Source: Neoceratodus forsteri
Lineage: Eukaryota; Chordata; Ceratodontiformes; Ceratodontidae
Assembly (NCBI GenBank): GCA_016271365.2
Contig: CM057454.1
Location: forward strand, 457,837,501-457,901,500
Reading direction: 5' to 3'
Length of the DNA: 64,000 bases
Both the position numbers and the translations under genes were made by a program. Positions 29,536-41,644 of this stretch are shown piece after piece (the first letter of the stretch is position 1; every line of letters begins with the position of its first letter). The notes under the pieces were generated by a model, which saw nothing but the letters and a program-made list of their open reading frames with translations, searched no databases and was not told where the DNA came from.

Positions 29536-31146
29536 CCATTACAGGGAAGAGAAGGAACACACCTCTGTATTCGAACAGCTCCTAGGTTAATTGAAGTTTA
29601 TAATGCATACAAAGCCAAATTAATTAGTGGCCTCACATGCCTTTTCTGTCTTCTTTCTAGTCAATGTAATGAAAAGATTATTCACACACTTAAGTGGGTT
29701 GTTTTAATCTTTTTATTCTTGTTTATTGCTTGTTTCTAATTTTGGATTGTGCAGTTCCTTTTGAGTATATCAGGTGGAAACCAGGACAGGAGTGCAATGG
29801 GTCCCCTCACACCTCAGTATGGACTCTGGTTGATCATGTGAAGACACAACGAGGATGGTCTGGGAGAAAACCTGCTATTACCTACAAATAGATGTAATAT
29901 ATTAGTTATTATGTTCATTATACAAGCATCAGACAATGTATTTATGAGGCTATTGTAACATGAATGAGAACAAACTGCTTATATTAAATCAATCAGGACT
30001 GTACTTTCTCTATCTGTAAATGTTACAAGTTAAAAAAATAAAATAAAATGAGGAGTGTTACCTATTAAAATGGTCTTTTTACATGGATATGGTGTCGTCG
30101 ACAGGAAACATGTCTTGCCCACATTTAGTAACTGCATTCACAAGGGAAAAGATTTAAAAAAATCTTACTCTTATTGCTGTAGCCTGGTTTTAATTGAGTA
30201 AAAGAAAAATTAAAACACCCGATAACTCAAAGCAGCCTTACGAACTGAAAATGACTTTTGTCATTGATCTGACAAGAAGCATTGGATAATAAATACATTT
30301 TAAAAAGTGAAAACAAAACTCACAATCTGATTGGCTTACAAACTGTCTAATCCCTTACATTAACTACTAGAAACCTTGAGGTTGGAGCCTCATGGCTTCA
30401 TCACAAGAAGGTATTGTAGATCCATGCTCTGTAATAGTGAAAAAGGTCCATCTTAAATTCTGTGCATTTAAAAAAAAATCTGACAGGCAGCCATTTAAAT
30501 TTGACAGCACTTACCTGCAGAAATAGGCACAAACTTGCTACCTACATTCAAGTATTTTATTTATTTTAAAGAATGTCTTCAAACAATGTCTTTTTTTTTT
30601 GTTATTTATACAAAGAACTGAACATAAGCACAGCAAGGAAGTTAAGAAATTCATTTTAGGTGAGTTCCTGATCCCCAACGTAACTGTCATGTTACACTCC
30701 CTGAATCTGTTCAAGTCTCCCTTGTGATAATGAAGCATCCTGATCCTCTCCTCCACCTTCTCAGTATGGAAAAGGAAAAGGTCATGTATACCTGCAAGCA
30801 TTACTGGTTTTTGCAAATGGGTCAGACACACATACCTGCTGACAGGATAACTCACCCTACCCTTTTCTGAAACTGTGTACATGTCCTGTTAAGTGGCACC
30901 CAACCAATTCACCCACTTCTACCCTCCCAGCTGCTGTACTGTATGTACCTCCCTCCATGCATACACACTCTTACATGAGCTGTTTCAGAAACAGGCTGTC
31001 TTTTTTGTTACATGAAAAGAACCGCAACCCATGGTTTCTGTTTCAAAATACAAGATGACAATCAGCTGGCAGCAGATTGCAGTCTTTTATTTCAGCCCAG
31101 AAAAACACAGTGTGCAGTTATTTTCATATAATTCTCAGCAAAGCTT

Positions 31147-31183
<37 letters not shown>

Positions 31184-32113
31184 TGTATATGTTGGGGGAG
31201 GAGTAATATGGTAGCTGGGAAAGTAGAGGTGGGTGAATTTTTTCGGTATCAATTTATATGAGAACCTGACAGTTTTGGAGATAGGGTGTTGAGTTTTCAT
31301 TTAAAAGAATGTGTGTCTGACCCTTTTTAAAAAGTGAAGAAAAATGATTTTAATACAAATAATGCTTGCAGGTACTATGTCTAGTACCATATCTTTCTCC
31401 ATGTTATGAAGGTAGAAGGTAGGATGGAGCCACTTTCCCATCACAGGAGAGACTTGGACCTTTTTGAAGGGGTGTGGGTGAACATGAGGGTTAATTTGGT
31501 TTCAGTGAGTCACCTCAGAATGAATTTACTGACTTATTTTGCTACTGTACTCATTTGACAGTCATGTATTGTTGAATGTATGCTAACTAATCAAAAGGAA
31601 CATCTTCTCTAACAAGTTGAACTCCAGTCAAACGGGCAGAGGTGACATGAAAAAGGACTATTTTTTCATAAGCCAGCAAAGGATATATGTTAAAAAAATC
31701 ACTTTAAAAATGATAAGACTCTAGCAAACATATAAAAAAGTTGCTACATATATGCATTTTAATAATACTAGTTAATCCAAACCTTAGGTACGTGAGGCCC
31801 TAGACTACACCTTGGAGCCTCATTACACACCTGGGGGGTTGGATAAACTACTGGTAAGCTAAACGCTGGTCATACCTTAATGCTTACGTACCTGAATTTA
31901 CAGTGAAAATCCTACAAAAAATAACTTTAACTTCTTGTTGTAGCCTGGACAGATTATGTTGATTGCAATGTGTAAAGGAAGACCCCTTGAGACAAAATGA
32001 TGTACTGATTTTTCATAGCCATCTCCTGTGGCTGTGCTGCTTTCAAAACTCCATTGAATGTACTATTTCTTGCAATAGTACTCCCACAACTGCAACAGAA
32101 TTAACCTTATGTG
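29536..32113. other. Unassigned, mostly unique-looking stretch
   Basis: No gene that I can support. It contains a (GT)n microsatellite at about 31146-31185 and a 110-bp segment ending in AGGTACGTGAG / CTTACGTACCT inverted sequences (about 31787-31897). A 114-codon minus-strand frame at 30538-30882 has no recognisable domain. L1 3' UTR may extend a short way in from the left. Confidence 0.5.
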
Positions 32114-32540
32114 GTGCAAGTACCTGCATACTGGCACACCCAGCACCAGTCCCCTGCTCAGGCATTCACATGCAAAATCTGTTATAGCTAACTTACTTTA
32201 ATATCTCCTATTTTATTAATCAGAGCTGTCATTATTACAGAGAAATTTCAGCCCATGAGTACCTGCCAGTCAGTCATGCACATCTGAGAGGTCCCCATGA
32301 TGCTTACTTGAGCTAGAATGAGAACCTGAAAAATTAGGAAAGAAAAGGGACCAAGGAAAGGCCACTACATTTAGTTTTGCTACCACAACAGATGCTGGAT
32401 ACTCATTATATGAGCAAGCAAATAAAATTGGAGACACGGAGATATTTAAGTAAGCTCTGCCTATGACAGATTTTGCATTCGAATACCCAAGTGGTGGTGG
32501 ATTCATTCTGGGTGTGCCGATATGCAGGTGCTTCCACCAT
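32114..32540. mobile_element. Long-inverted-repeat element, ~430 bp
   Basis: Arms of about 95-105 bp at about 32117-32212 and 32433-32537 are inverted copies. The left has ACCTGCATACTGGCACACCC, ATGCAAAATCTGTTATAG and ACTTTAATATCTCC. The right has GGAGATATTTAAGT, CTATGACAGATTTTGCAT and GGGTGTGCCGATATGCAGGT. The ~220-bp centre is unrelated. No transposase is seen; a non-autonomous DNA transposon is likely. Confidence 0.75.
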
Positions 32541-32580
32541 GTGCATGTACTCTCTCATGCATTGAGCACCCCATGATATC

Positions 32581-32743
32581 TATTAATATGTATACTTGTG
32601 TGCATTTCTTACAGCATAAAAACATTATATTGTGCTGTTTGGGCAAGAGGACCATGAAACAAAGTTGAGCAGCTCTGTTAGCTGAAACAGCATGAGATAA
32701 CCTTCTTGTGCAGTAAGAAACACACACAAGTGTTCATATTAAT
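32581..32743. repeat. Imperfect inverted repeat, ~60-bp arms, 43-bp spacer
   Basis: The left arm 32581-32640 starts TATTAATATGTATACTTGTG and ends TGTGCTGTTT. The right arm 32684-32743 is its inverse (AAACAGCATGAGATAACC ... ACAAGTGTTCATATTAATA). It lies 40 bp from the preceding long-inverted-repeat element; the two may be independent insertions. Confidence 0.8.
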
Positions 32744-32756
32744 ATATTATGAAGCA

Positions 32757-33509
32757 GTCTAACTGCTTTGAATGGAAAAAAGTCAGAGCGGCAGTTAAAA
32801 AAAAGGTTGTTTTTCTTTGTTTTCTATCTCACTTCCAGTTACTGTATGAAATGGTGTGTCCATTCTCATAGAATGAAGGATGTCATGACACTGCTCATAA
32901 GATAACGGTTTATGTGGCAAGGGGATTTGAACAGTTTCTCTTTTCCATTTTCTTTTGTGAAACTGTCCAAAATGAAAAACTGTGAGGAAAACAGCCCAGT
33001 GGTGGATTTTCCTGATTGAACTGAAGCTGTGAAAGTTTTTAGCAGACCTACTTCAGAGGCAGTGAGGGACAATATTAGTTAGTGTACCAAGAAAACAGCT
33101 GATCGGGCAGCATGAGGTGGCATCTGTACATCACATAAGAGGTAGGCCGATCATACGCGCTGATTGGCTGTAGCAGTTAGACTGCTTTATAATGGATTGT
33201 AGAGATGTATGACACCATTAGTGCATCATGTACTGACTGTTCCCGTGGTGAATTAACCTGTGTTTGTTTTTTATTCACTGTGTTTTAGTTGCAAATCAGT
33301 GAGAACTGGGCACACGATTGGGAAGTACAGTTTGTTGGAGCCAAAGGGCTGAATTTTCAAACATTTGTGGCACATTTGAGTTACACTTGCACGGTACTTG
33401 CTACAAGACTGTTAGACCACAGAAAACATGGTTTAACTTCATGTCACAAGTGCTGCAAGATGCACGTCAAAAATAATGACTGCATCCAAATAATAAGGCA
33501 TTTATTTAT
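32757..33509. other. Unassigned stretch
   Basis: No supported gene. An AGCAGTTAGACTGCTTT segment (33173) resembles, inverted, AGCAGTCTAACTGCTTT (32753), so this may be part of another repeat. Confidence 0.4.
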
Positions 33510-33900
33510 TTATTTATTCATTTGTTAACCAGGTAGATACTCTGATCCCAGGGACCATTTTCAGGCCTGACCCAGGCCATAAATATGGTGCATTACAATG
33601 AAATAGAGAGTACAAGACATAGGTATTTAGAATAAACAGTACATAAGGGACATGCATCATGTTATTCCTGTAAAGTGAGAACATTGTTAACAGTAAGGAC
33701 ATTGTTAACAGTGAGGATATTGTTAAGAAATGCATCAGAATGTTTAAAAATAGCCCATAAACATTTGGGTGCATTTGCAGTGATGCAGATGTGGCAGAAC
33801 AATGGGTGTAAGTCTTACATCCAAACCTTTGAAAACGCAAGTGAAGACCTATAGCCAGCTGTGCAGCAGGGACTTGCTGCACTGACCAAGGGTATACAGA
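33510..33900 (-). mobile_element. L2-like LINE or SINE 3' end
   Basis: The minus strand ends with GGCCTGAAAATGGTCC, then an ACCTGGTTAAC box and a (AAAT)n tail (plus strand TTTATTTATTTATT at about 33500-33515). This is the same 3' terminal block as LINE-C and the two tRNA SINEs. The long open minus-strand frame over this region has no recognisable domain and ends inside the tail block, so I treat it as fortuitous. Confidence 0.65.
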
Positions 33901-35330
33901 GTCAGATGCCAATGGCGCTTTCTTTACTTTGACAAAGTAAATTATTACAAATTGTACAAGCAAAGTACAACTGGAAGTGACTTGAAATGCAGAGATACTG
34001 TACATGTACTCAGCTTGGAGGTCTGTTGAGAAATCATCATTGTCTGACTTGAAAAGAAATAATTTAAAAGGCTGGTAAATATAGAAGGTACAGCATGTGA
34101 AGACGTCTCCGCTGTTTGAGAGGTATTCATGTGCTGCAGCCTCTATCATTCACTTCTATTGACATGAAAAAAGAAAAGCTTTATAATTTAAACAAAATAA
34201 CAAGAAAACCTTGAACCAGGGATCTCTAAATCAAAGAGTCGTTTACTTGACTGGATGAGCTAGATACCCTGCGGAAGTGAATAAAGACTTGCTTAGATGT
34301 TGTTTGGGAAGACTGGATATTTCAGAAAATCATCACAATTGAATTTTTTTTTTAATATGAATGTTGTCAGTAGCTGCTGAATTATTATGCAGTATTTGGT
34401 GTCAGTGTTCTCCTGTGGTCTGAACACTTCTCAGTGAAGTGCGTTGGTTAAAACTACAGATCAACACCTAGGGGTGCAACTTCTGTCATGCTTTTTAACA
34501 GGCTGGGCCTTCTTGATGTGAAATGACTGACATTCATCACAAACACACGATATACATGATGCATAGCAAATCTCTGGATACTCCATGCACAGCTTTTCAG
34601 TTGGTGGAGGAGGACGTCTCAATGGCATCTTAATAAAATTAAACTGGGAAGAAATCTGTTCTGTCACAGACAGGGCCCTGCTGCTTTATCAGGATTATTG
34701 TACTACATTTTTTAAATTTGGTTACTATAGGTTCTTAAATTTGATTTAAAATATAATTTGACACTTGAAATATAGAGATTGTAATTGCCATAGGAGAAAA
34801 CATAACGGCTTGAGCTCTGTGAGCAATATTTTTAAACTCAGTGTCATGAGCAGTAAAGATAATGAATCTCTGTTTGCGTAATCACTGCTAAATACTACGT
34901 AACATATCTTCATAATGCTGGAATGTTCTTTACCCACATCCCAGGAGCCTGTATTTTTAACTCTTTTGGTATCTGTTTTGCGATAACAATTATTGTTTAA
35001 AAGGGAATGAACTTGCCGGTCAGATAAACTGGCATTATCTGTTTGCCCATATGTCAGGTAAAATGTGGGTGGATTTTGAGAGCACCATTTCAATGCACTT
35101 TAGTTTTGACTTGGAAGGAACAGTCATTTCTATTGTGAAGGAATAATTCCACTTCTATGTTTAATATCCCTTAGAGGCTTTTACCACCTATTGATGGGAA
35201 TATAGTAAATATCTCATTACGTGAATCACATTAATTTGATGGTGGGCATATTTTCAACTGAAATGAACCAGAATTCACAATCAGACCAGTAGGAAGCTTA
35301 GTGCAGTTTAACAAAATGTAGGATTCAATG
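33901..35330. other. Unassigned, unique-looking stretch
   Basis: No supported gene. A 68-codon Cys-containing minus-strand frame at 34461-34667 has no recognised family and no splice or promoter evidence. Confidence 0.5.
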
Positions 35331-36175
35331 TGGAAGGGTGTGCGGCATCTGATATTGCATGGTCATCCCTAGTCTTCGACTATGTGGTCTATGGCACACC
35401 CTCTTCCTCTTCCCTTGCCAGGCTGGCATCCTTTACAATGCCTTTTGACACTTTACTACTGACCCCCCTTGAACTCACCACTGCTTCCTGTACTCCTCCC
35501 TATCCATCTTCCTCCTACCCTAATTTTGCCAGTCCCACTTCGCCTCCTTCATCTCTAAATCCTGGTTTAGGTCCCTGCCCTCTTATTTATCCTCACTCCT
35601 CTCTCCCATTCCCTCTGCCTCATACTCCATGTGCTCCAGGGATCCTCACACCTTCTCCCTTCCTCACCCACGCACACACACACACCTCTGCTGGGCAGTC
35701 AGCCTTAATGCCTTCCTGCCCTCTGGAACCTGCTTCCCTCCTCTCTACATCTTTCCTCCTTTCCCATCTTTGTTAGGCATCAACTAAAACTCCTCCCTGC
35801 CCCACCTGTTCCTGTCAGCCCTCAACATGACCCTCCCTTGTTGGAGGCCCCACCACCCCTGTTGCTGGGCCTCATCCTGGGTTCTACCTCTGCCTGTATC
35901 AGTCTCCTCCCAACTACACCTGCACTGCTTTTCATCCACCTGCACTTGTCACTTTATTTGCACATAAAAACTGCTCATAGCACCTTCGCTTGGCTCCTTT
36001 TATTGTTATGCACTTGTACCATTTTAAATTATATACTGTTTGCATTATACTTTGTACCATTTCATTGCTACTCTGTATGCTTTATTAATGTATTCCCTCT
36101 CCATTACCCCAGGGTCGCACCTGGAAATGAGCCTCTACTGGTTATCAATTTTAAAAATAAACAAATGAATAACAA
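35331..36175 (+). mobile_element. LINE-A-type 3' end, 5'-truncated
   Basis: It starts with 'LVFDYVVYGTPSSSSLARLA', matching LINE-A 'AIFDYDNIAYSAAPKSILAR' on the minus strand near 13340. A Ser/Pro-rich low-complexity coding tail and a pyrimidine-rich 3' UTR follow. It ends GGGTCGCACCTGGAAATGAG ... TAAAAATAAACAAATGAATAA. The open frames are proline/serine-rich LINE remnants, not a host gene. Confidence 0.7.
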
Positions 36176-36239
36176 CTAGTGGCACGGGGTTGGGGGGTAA
36201 GTCATTGCAGAAAGTGCCCTTGTTATACCCTCTGATGTG

Positions 36240-36395
36240 TAGCAAGGACATTTATTTTATTTTAGATATTTGGGGCTGGGAAAGGTACAGTACACTGAGA
36301 TGATGTGAACCAAAAGATAATTAAGCACAGGAGGGACTTGCTCAAGGTTTCACACTATGGAAGTGGTGGTTGTAGGATTCAAATCCAGTCTACTG
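36240..36395 (-). mobile_element. Degenerate MIR/CORE-like SINE
   Basis: The minus strand shows 'GGATTTGAATCCTACAACC' (B box) and a CORE-like 'GTGTGAAACCTTGAGCAAGT' segment (about 36330-36352). It is older than the copies at 6872, 8413 and 62558, as judged by divergence. Confidence 0.6.
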
Positions 36396-37796
36396 TTTTT
36401 TTTTTTTTGTAAAATTGTGATTAACTGGTCCCACATGTGCAGAAAAAAATTGCCAAGAAAAATAGGTAAACCACATGGAGACTTTTTTTTCCATTTTAAA
36501 GTTCTGCATGAACAAAAACTTTAAACTAATGTAACTTTTTAGAAACATGAAAGTAGAGGATAAGAGTTAAATGTTTGTGAGGATGGTGTACTATGAGGTG
36601 CACAATGTAGTTTGTTGTTTAACCCTTTCTTTGCCAGATCGTTTACCATTTCAGTGCTAGTCATTTTTTTAAAAGCACTTTTTTATTTAAAATATCTAAA
36701 TCTTTTTTTCCCATTTATGTAACATCTCTCAATAGACATGGTTACTGAGAAGAAAGCATTAGCTTTTTAGAGCATAAATAACTTTGTGGTGAATGTCATG
36801 CAATGCACAAAACCTGGGTGGAAACTGACTAAATATTCATTGTTTTGCACATAAATCAAGGATTCTACTGTAAAATGGTTAAAATACTGTGTCTACTTCT
36901 CAACAATGTTGCTCCAGCTCCTCCACGACATCCTAATGGAAATAATCCACAGCCACTAATCATAGCTTTTTAGACTGTGCAGCTCCATGCACAGACCTCT
37001 CTACTACATGCTTGATGTATGGGGTCAGACTTCAGATGTCCCTGATCAACTGACCAAACCTGCCCCATACTTTGTCCAGTCATGAGACAAAAGTCTCCTC
37101 TTACAATCCGTGAGCCAAAAATGAAATCAGTTTTGATGGTTTCACTTTTGGTTTGACAAAAAGGTGACAACATACGCTGTGAGGCATAGGGCCATGCGTA
37201 TGCAATTACCTTGCCATACAGCGAAAGTCAAAGGACAGTGAACAGGTTAAATAAATAATTAGTAATTAGGTATGATTAATTAAACATAAAAATGATCACA
37301 AAGTAATACTTTACAATTTTGTTTTCACAAAATCTACCCAAAATATAAATATTTATAAGATTTGCAGTAGGATGAATTTCCTATGCATGCACTTTAAAAA
37401 GTAGTCAAACTTTTACAACATCTACTTAAAATCCAGATATTATTACAGTTCATAGTAGAATGGTTTTCCTACTTTGTGTTCACTTTGAAAGGTGTTTGTA
37501 AGGCATGTTACAGTGAAGGGAGAGATGGGGAGGAATGAAAGCTTCTGGCAATCCATATAAGTCTAGTTAAAAACAACTGCAAGTGAAGAAAGTTAAAAAG
37601 GTAATATGATGTTTAAACAACTTAACAGACACTGTGATGTAGTTATAGTAATGTTTGTTTCAATAATATGCCCTTTATTGTTTAAATAATTACCAGCCAA
37701 TCAGGTATTAGTATAGGGGTATGTCATGATTCATTCACTTACCAGAACCAAACATGAGCACAGGCTGTTTCACCACTGGACCACGTGGGGAAAAAG
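36396..37796. other. Unassigned AT-rich stretch
   Basis: No supported gene, RNA or recognisable element. Confidence 0.5.
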
Positions 37797-38150
37797 GGAG
37801 GTGGAGGTTAGTGAGTGTGTTGAGTGCAGGTTTTTGCTCGAATTCAGGGATGGGGGCTTGATCATATTGTACAAGTGTGGGAGGGATGTAGGATCTTGGT
37901 GGGGGGGGGGCTCCAGAGATATGGCTTGCATCAGTCACTACTCTTCTATTATTTAATTATAAGGATGAGAAGAAGGAGGGAGGTAGGGGTCAGTGGGTGT
38001 GTTGGGAGGGGAGTTTTTCTCTGATCCAGGGACAGGTGGGCTTGCAATATACTGTAAAAGGGTGAGGGAAGCAGAATTTGGAGGGAGGGAAGGGGAGGGA
38101 AGGAAGGCAGGTATCAATCTTTTCATTATAAGAAGGGGGAGATTTCAGAT
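37797..38150. repeat. Tandem duplication, 181-bp period, about two copies
   Basis: GGGAGGTGGAGGTTAGTGAG at 37797 corresponds to GGGAGGTAGGGGTCAGTGGG at 37978. Shared internal landmarks are GAGTTTTT/GCAGGTTTTTGCTC, CAGGGA(T/C), a GGGCTTG box, a TACA/TAAAAGGGTGAGG block and AATTATAAGGA near the junction. Just to the right are short repeats of TTAGGATATTGG and its inverse, CCAATATCCTAA (38150-38249). Confidence 0.7.
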
Positions 38151-38689
38151 TTTAGGATATTGGATGTCGGATACTCTGATATCCTACATCTGATTTGGAA
38201 TCTGAGGTGTTTTTAGGATGTTGGATTTTGAGAGCCAATATCCTAAACTCCTATTATCCTAAACAACACCTACTATCCTAACTATCCATTTTTAAAATGG
38301 ACTATCTGTGCAACCTTACTTTTGATTACTGTTGGCCTCATGCATTCTGAGTTTTAATCAATGTCAGCCAAGTATCGTCTGAAAATAAATGCATCAAGTG
38401 CATCAAACACACACACAGTGCCAAAAAATGTGTTAGGGTGCTTGGCTTTCAGTTTGAAGGCCCAAACGGTCCCATAACCCATGGAAGCAGGGGATTATGG
38501 TACACAACAGTCCCTGGAAGGGCTCCTGTGTCCCCCTCCACAGAAGTCCTTCTGGCTTTTCACAAACCAGAAGGAGTCCTGTGAAAAATATGTTAGGAGT
38601 CACCTTGTGCTTTCCATAGGAATTTGATAGCCATGAGTAAATGACGTTACTACACAAATGTCTTAAACAGTAAGGAGATTCAAGGCAAA

Positions 38690-39000
38690 CAACAATGTTA
38701 ATGCTTATTAGAGTTGCTATTGCACAAAATTCAAACCATATAAAGGTTAGAAATAAATTATTAGGATTGTAAACACAATGCCACAGAGTTTGGAGTTGTG
38801 CTATTAGAGTATTTATGTAAAACTCTCACCCACCCTACCACGCCTCCTACCCTCATAACCCAAGGGCAGTTTACAAGTACAGAGCCATACATCAATGGTA
38901 TTGTACCTCATACATGGTCAACATATTAAAATTTGTTTATAGCAACTCTAATCCTTCCCCCCTCCCCCTCCCCTACCCTTGTGACTGGGATGGGAGAAAT
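38690..39000 (+). repeat. Unclassified interspersed repeat, copy 1
   Basis: Contains ATTAGAGTTGCTA (38707-38719) and the inverse TAGCAACTCTAAT (38940-38952). Between them are a GTAAACACAATGCCACAGAG segment, CTCACCCACC and CCATACAT(C/T)AATGGTAT. Homology to the other copies extends about 15 bp left and 40 bp right of the inverted pair, so the true ends are unclear. See copies at 39540 and 43165. Confidence 0.75.
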
Positions 39001-39539
39001 CAGTTATCCAGATGGCCAATTGCTAGTAAAACAGTTAGTTTTGCTACCACATTTTGATACGTAATAGCCAACTGGGTACCTGCTAGTGAAGTGATCTTTG
39101 AGCCCAATGGCCACTAAAAGTATTGAATTGACTAATCCATTTTGAAATGTATTAGCTGAACTGACCACCAGCTCACAAACTGATTTCTTCCACCATGGTG
39201 GTGACACTAGTCCAAGCTACAGGTCTAGCCCCCTCCTACAAGGCTGTGCTGGGAGTTTGTTTAATGAGCTACACAAGACTGTACATAAAATAGAATACAT
39301 GTCCCAAGCATATACAGTAACTTGCTTTGACTATATTTAAGTACAGTTAGAGAAAGCAACTCAGAATGATGCAATGTGTACCATAGTTTAAAATGTTCAA
39401 CAGTTCCACTGCTTTGTGGAGAGTCTACACTATTGTGTACCAAGTAAGGCTCAGGTTATGATGGATGTACTGTAAACCTTCACAGGTATGCACCCCAAAG
39501 TATTATAATTACTGATCTACAATGGGTATGAAACACCAG
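39001..39539. other. Unassigned stretch between repeat copies
   Basis: No supported gene. Open frames here are short and unconvincing. Confidence 0.4.
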
Positions 39540-39875
39540 GCCTGTATAGTATGACCCTGGACATGTACTTTGCCCATCAGACACAAGGGTAGGGAAGGGG
39601 GTAGGCATTAGGGTTGCTACATACCAATTGTATTATGTTGACCCTGTATGAGGAACCATGCCACTGAAGTATGGCCCTGTACCCATAGACTGTCCATGGG
39701 CCATAGGGGTAGGGAACATGGTAGGGTGAGTGGGTGGAATTCAGACACAAGAATCCTAATAGCACAGTTCCGAACCTTGTGAGCATTGTGTTTGCAACCC
39801 TAATAGTTTATTTCCAATTTTTATGCAGTTTTTTTTGTGCGGTAGCAACTCTGATGAGCATTAATGTTGTTTTTT
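39540..39875 (-). repeat. Unclassified interspersed repeat, copy 2 (inverted)
   Basis: It is the reverse of copy 1: ATTAGGGTTGCTA at 39607-39619 and TAGCAACTCTGAT at 39843-39855, with GCATTGTGTTTGCAACCCTA between. An internal ~120-bp tandem duplication is visible (GTATGACCCTG at 39549, GTATGGCCCTG at 39668, each followed by GGGTAGGGAA). Confidence 0.75.
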
Positions 39876-40489
39876 TGCCATATATTATGAAGACACAGTA
39901 GGGTCGAGAGAGCACTTTAATGTTAAACCCTGATTTGTGCACCTTAAGAACTCTGCCCCCATTCAACTGATTTACTTGAAATTGACAGGCACAGAGCTGG
40001 TGCCAGGTTCTCTGGAACTGATAATTTCATATCAATTAGTTCACTGGGGCAAAGTTATAGAGGTGCACAAAATGTAAAATTGGCCAAAATTAAGATATTT
40101 TTTGCTCACTTGTAATTAAAACAACGAGCAGGATTTCAAATCTGATAAGCATTTGCTTCAAGGTGTGTGCTCTTGGGCTTTTACTATCCTTAACTTGTGC
40201 TGTTTTTGAAAAATTAAGTGAAAACTATGTGCTTACTCAGTTTGAAAACTGCTTTCTAAAGATAACTGATTTTTTTTTACAACCGCATTTCTAAATGTGG
40301 TCATTTGGTGAAAATGCATGCATGTCTGTGGGGTGTGGGGCTAGCTTGACACTGTATACAGCATCTGTTTCTTTTCTTATCAGCATTTGTTCTATGGGGG
40401 TGGGGCTATGTGTCAGTGTGTAGCCCCATCCCTGCTGAATGGAGCTGTGTGTGTCTTTGGTGGCCATTAGCTGCACCAGCAGCCTAATT
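39876..40489. other. Unassigned stretch
   Basis: No supported gene. Confidence 0.4.
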
Positions 40490-41010
40490 TGCTTAAATTG
40501 GACACTGGGGTGCCCAATCCAAGGTGCTAGCAGTGTTCCAAAATGTTCCAACACCAGGGTTCCCATCCCCAGTGCCAGTTCAGTCCCCCCTCACCATTAT
40601 CATTTATCCCCCCAGCAACCCATCACACCAGCATCCCAACACTGGCATGTGCAGTCTCCAGTGCTAGCTTGGACCACCCCTCCCCTGACCCATGCAGCAC
40701 CGGGCTGCCCACCTCCAGTTCCATGAAACATGAAGCTGACACTGGGGTGCCCAATCCCTAGTGTTGGTACCTGTAAAAGAAAAATAGTCCCTTGTCGTCT
40801 CTATTTTTTACCCTGTAATAAAGAAAACCATCCATCAATGTCTGTTGTGTCATCATCCTCATTTCCAACCTCCACCCACCCCACCCAATCCCCCACTCAG
40901 CACCCACCATGCCACACTCTCCATACCCCTTACTTACCTACCGGGATCCAACACCATAATTATCTCTGAAATGGATACAAATCCTCCTCCTTCAAACCAG
41001 ACCAGGAACT
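40490..41010 (-). repeat. Second locus of the composite element: tandem-related and splice-like part
   Basis: Inverted relative to 8220-9236. The minus strand from 41010 to 40771 matches 8220-8412, with a donor-like GGTAAGTA at 40931-40938 and acceptor-like tracts at 40813 and 40771. 40490-40770 contains repeated ACACTGGGGTGCCCAATCC-type blocks and their inverses, related to the 110-bp units at 8635-9236. Confidence 0.6.
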
Positions 41011-41089
41011 GAGGAAACAAGGGAAGTGCGGTTAATGTATTTCAATGGGTTTTGAACGTTTACTCATAACCTGGTCATTTTTTAATATT

Positions 41090-41575
41090 TTTCCCCTAAG
41101 TGTTCAACATGGCCTTTTTAGGACCCCACCTCATGAACAAGGTAGGTGAAATATTGCAAATCTGGCATGAATGGTGGTTTCACAATCCCTCTGCAAAAAT
41201 AATCTTTCAGGCAGGATTTAAACATTTTCACCTACCACGTTCATGAGGTGGGGTCATAAAAAGACCTTGTTGAAAATGTGGAGTCATAATGTCAAAATGC
41301 AACAAAGTTATGAAGGTATGTTGACATTTTTGAATGCGCATTCATAACTTTGGCAATTTTCAGCATTTTGACCCCACATTTTGAACACAGCCATTTTTTT
41401 ACACCACCTCTTAAATATGACAGGTATTATTTTTCAAATTCTGGTCAAAATTTGTTTTTGTACCTGTGGTGCAAAATTATGCTTTGTCCAGCATTTTATA
41501 AATGACATATGTACTGTCAGAAGGGGAGGATCATAATAAGGCCATGTTGAAAATTTGGGGTCAAGATGTCACAAA
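41090..41575. repeat. Array of three contiguous imperfect palindromes (second locus)
   Basis: Palindrome 1 (about 41090-41290) has arms ACCCCACCTCATGAAC and GTTCATGAGGTGGGGT. Palindrome 2 (about 41276-41385) has arms AACAAAGTTATGAA and TTCATAACTTTGGC, flanked by TGTGGAGTCA / TGACCCCACA. Palindrome 3 (about 41370-41575) has arms TTTTGACCCCACATTTTGAAC and CATGTTGAAAATTTGGGGTC. The arms ending in the CAACATGG / CCATGTTG motif also occur at 7697-8190. Confidence 0.8.
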
Positions 41576-41644
41576 AAAAAAAAATGAAGTAAAGTTGTTT
41601 GCAGGGATGGCCATTGGCTCAGTGGGACCACATTGGCTTCTCAT

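Noticed and set aside
31787..31897. Donor splice site AGGTACGTGAG of a host exon
   Set aside because: The motif is mirrored by CTTACGTACCT about 100 bp away, so it is more likely a small inverted repeat; no open frame supports an exon.
33514..34149. 211-codon minus-strand open frame as a gene
   Set aside because: It has no recognisable domain, lies in a region that ends in a LINE/SINE 3' tail, and its last codons translate the tail block itself.
34461..34667. 68-codon Cys-containing minus-strand frame as a host exon
   Set aside because: No known family and no supporting splice signals or neighbouring exons; too short to defend.
35330..35776. 148-codon Ser/Pro-rich frame as a secreted host protein
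   Set aside because: Its start matches the LINE-A RT thumb region and the rest is the same low-complexity LINE tail seen on the minus strand near 13.1-13.3 kb.
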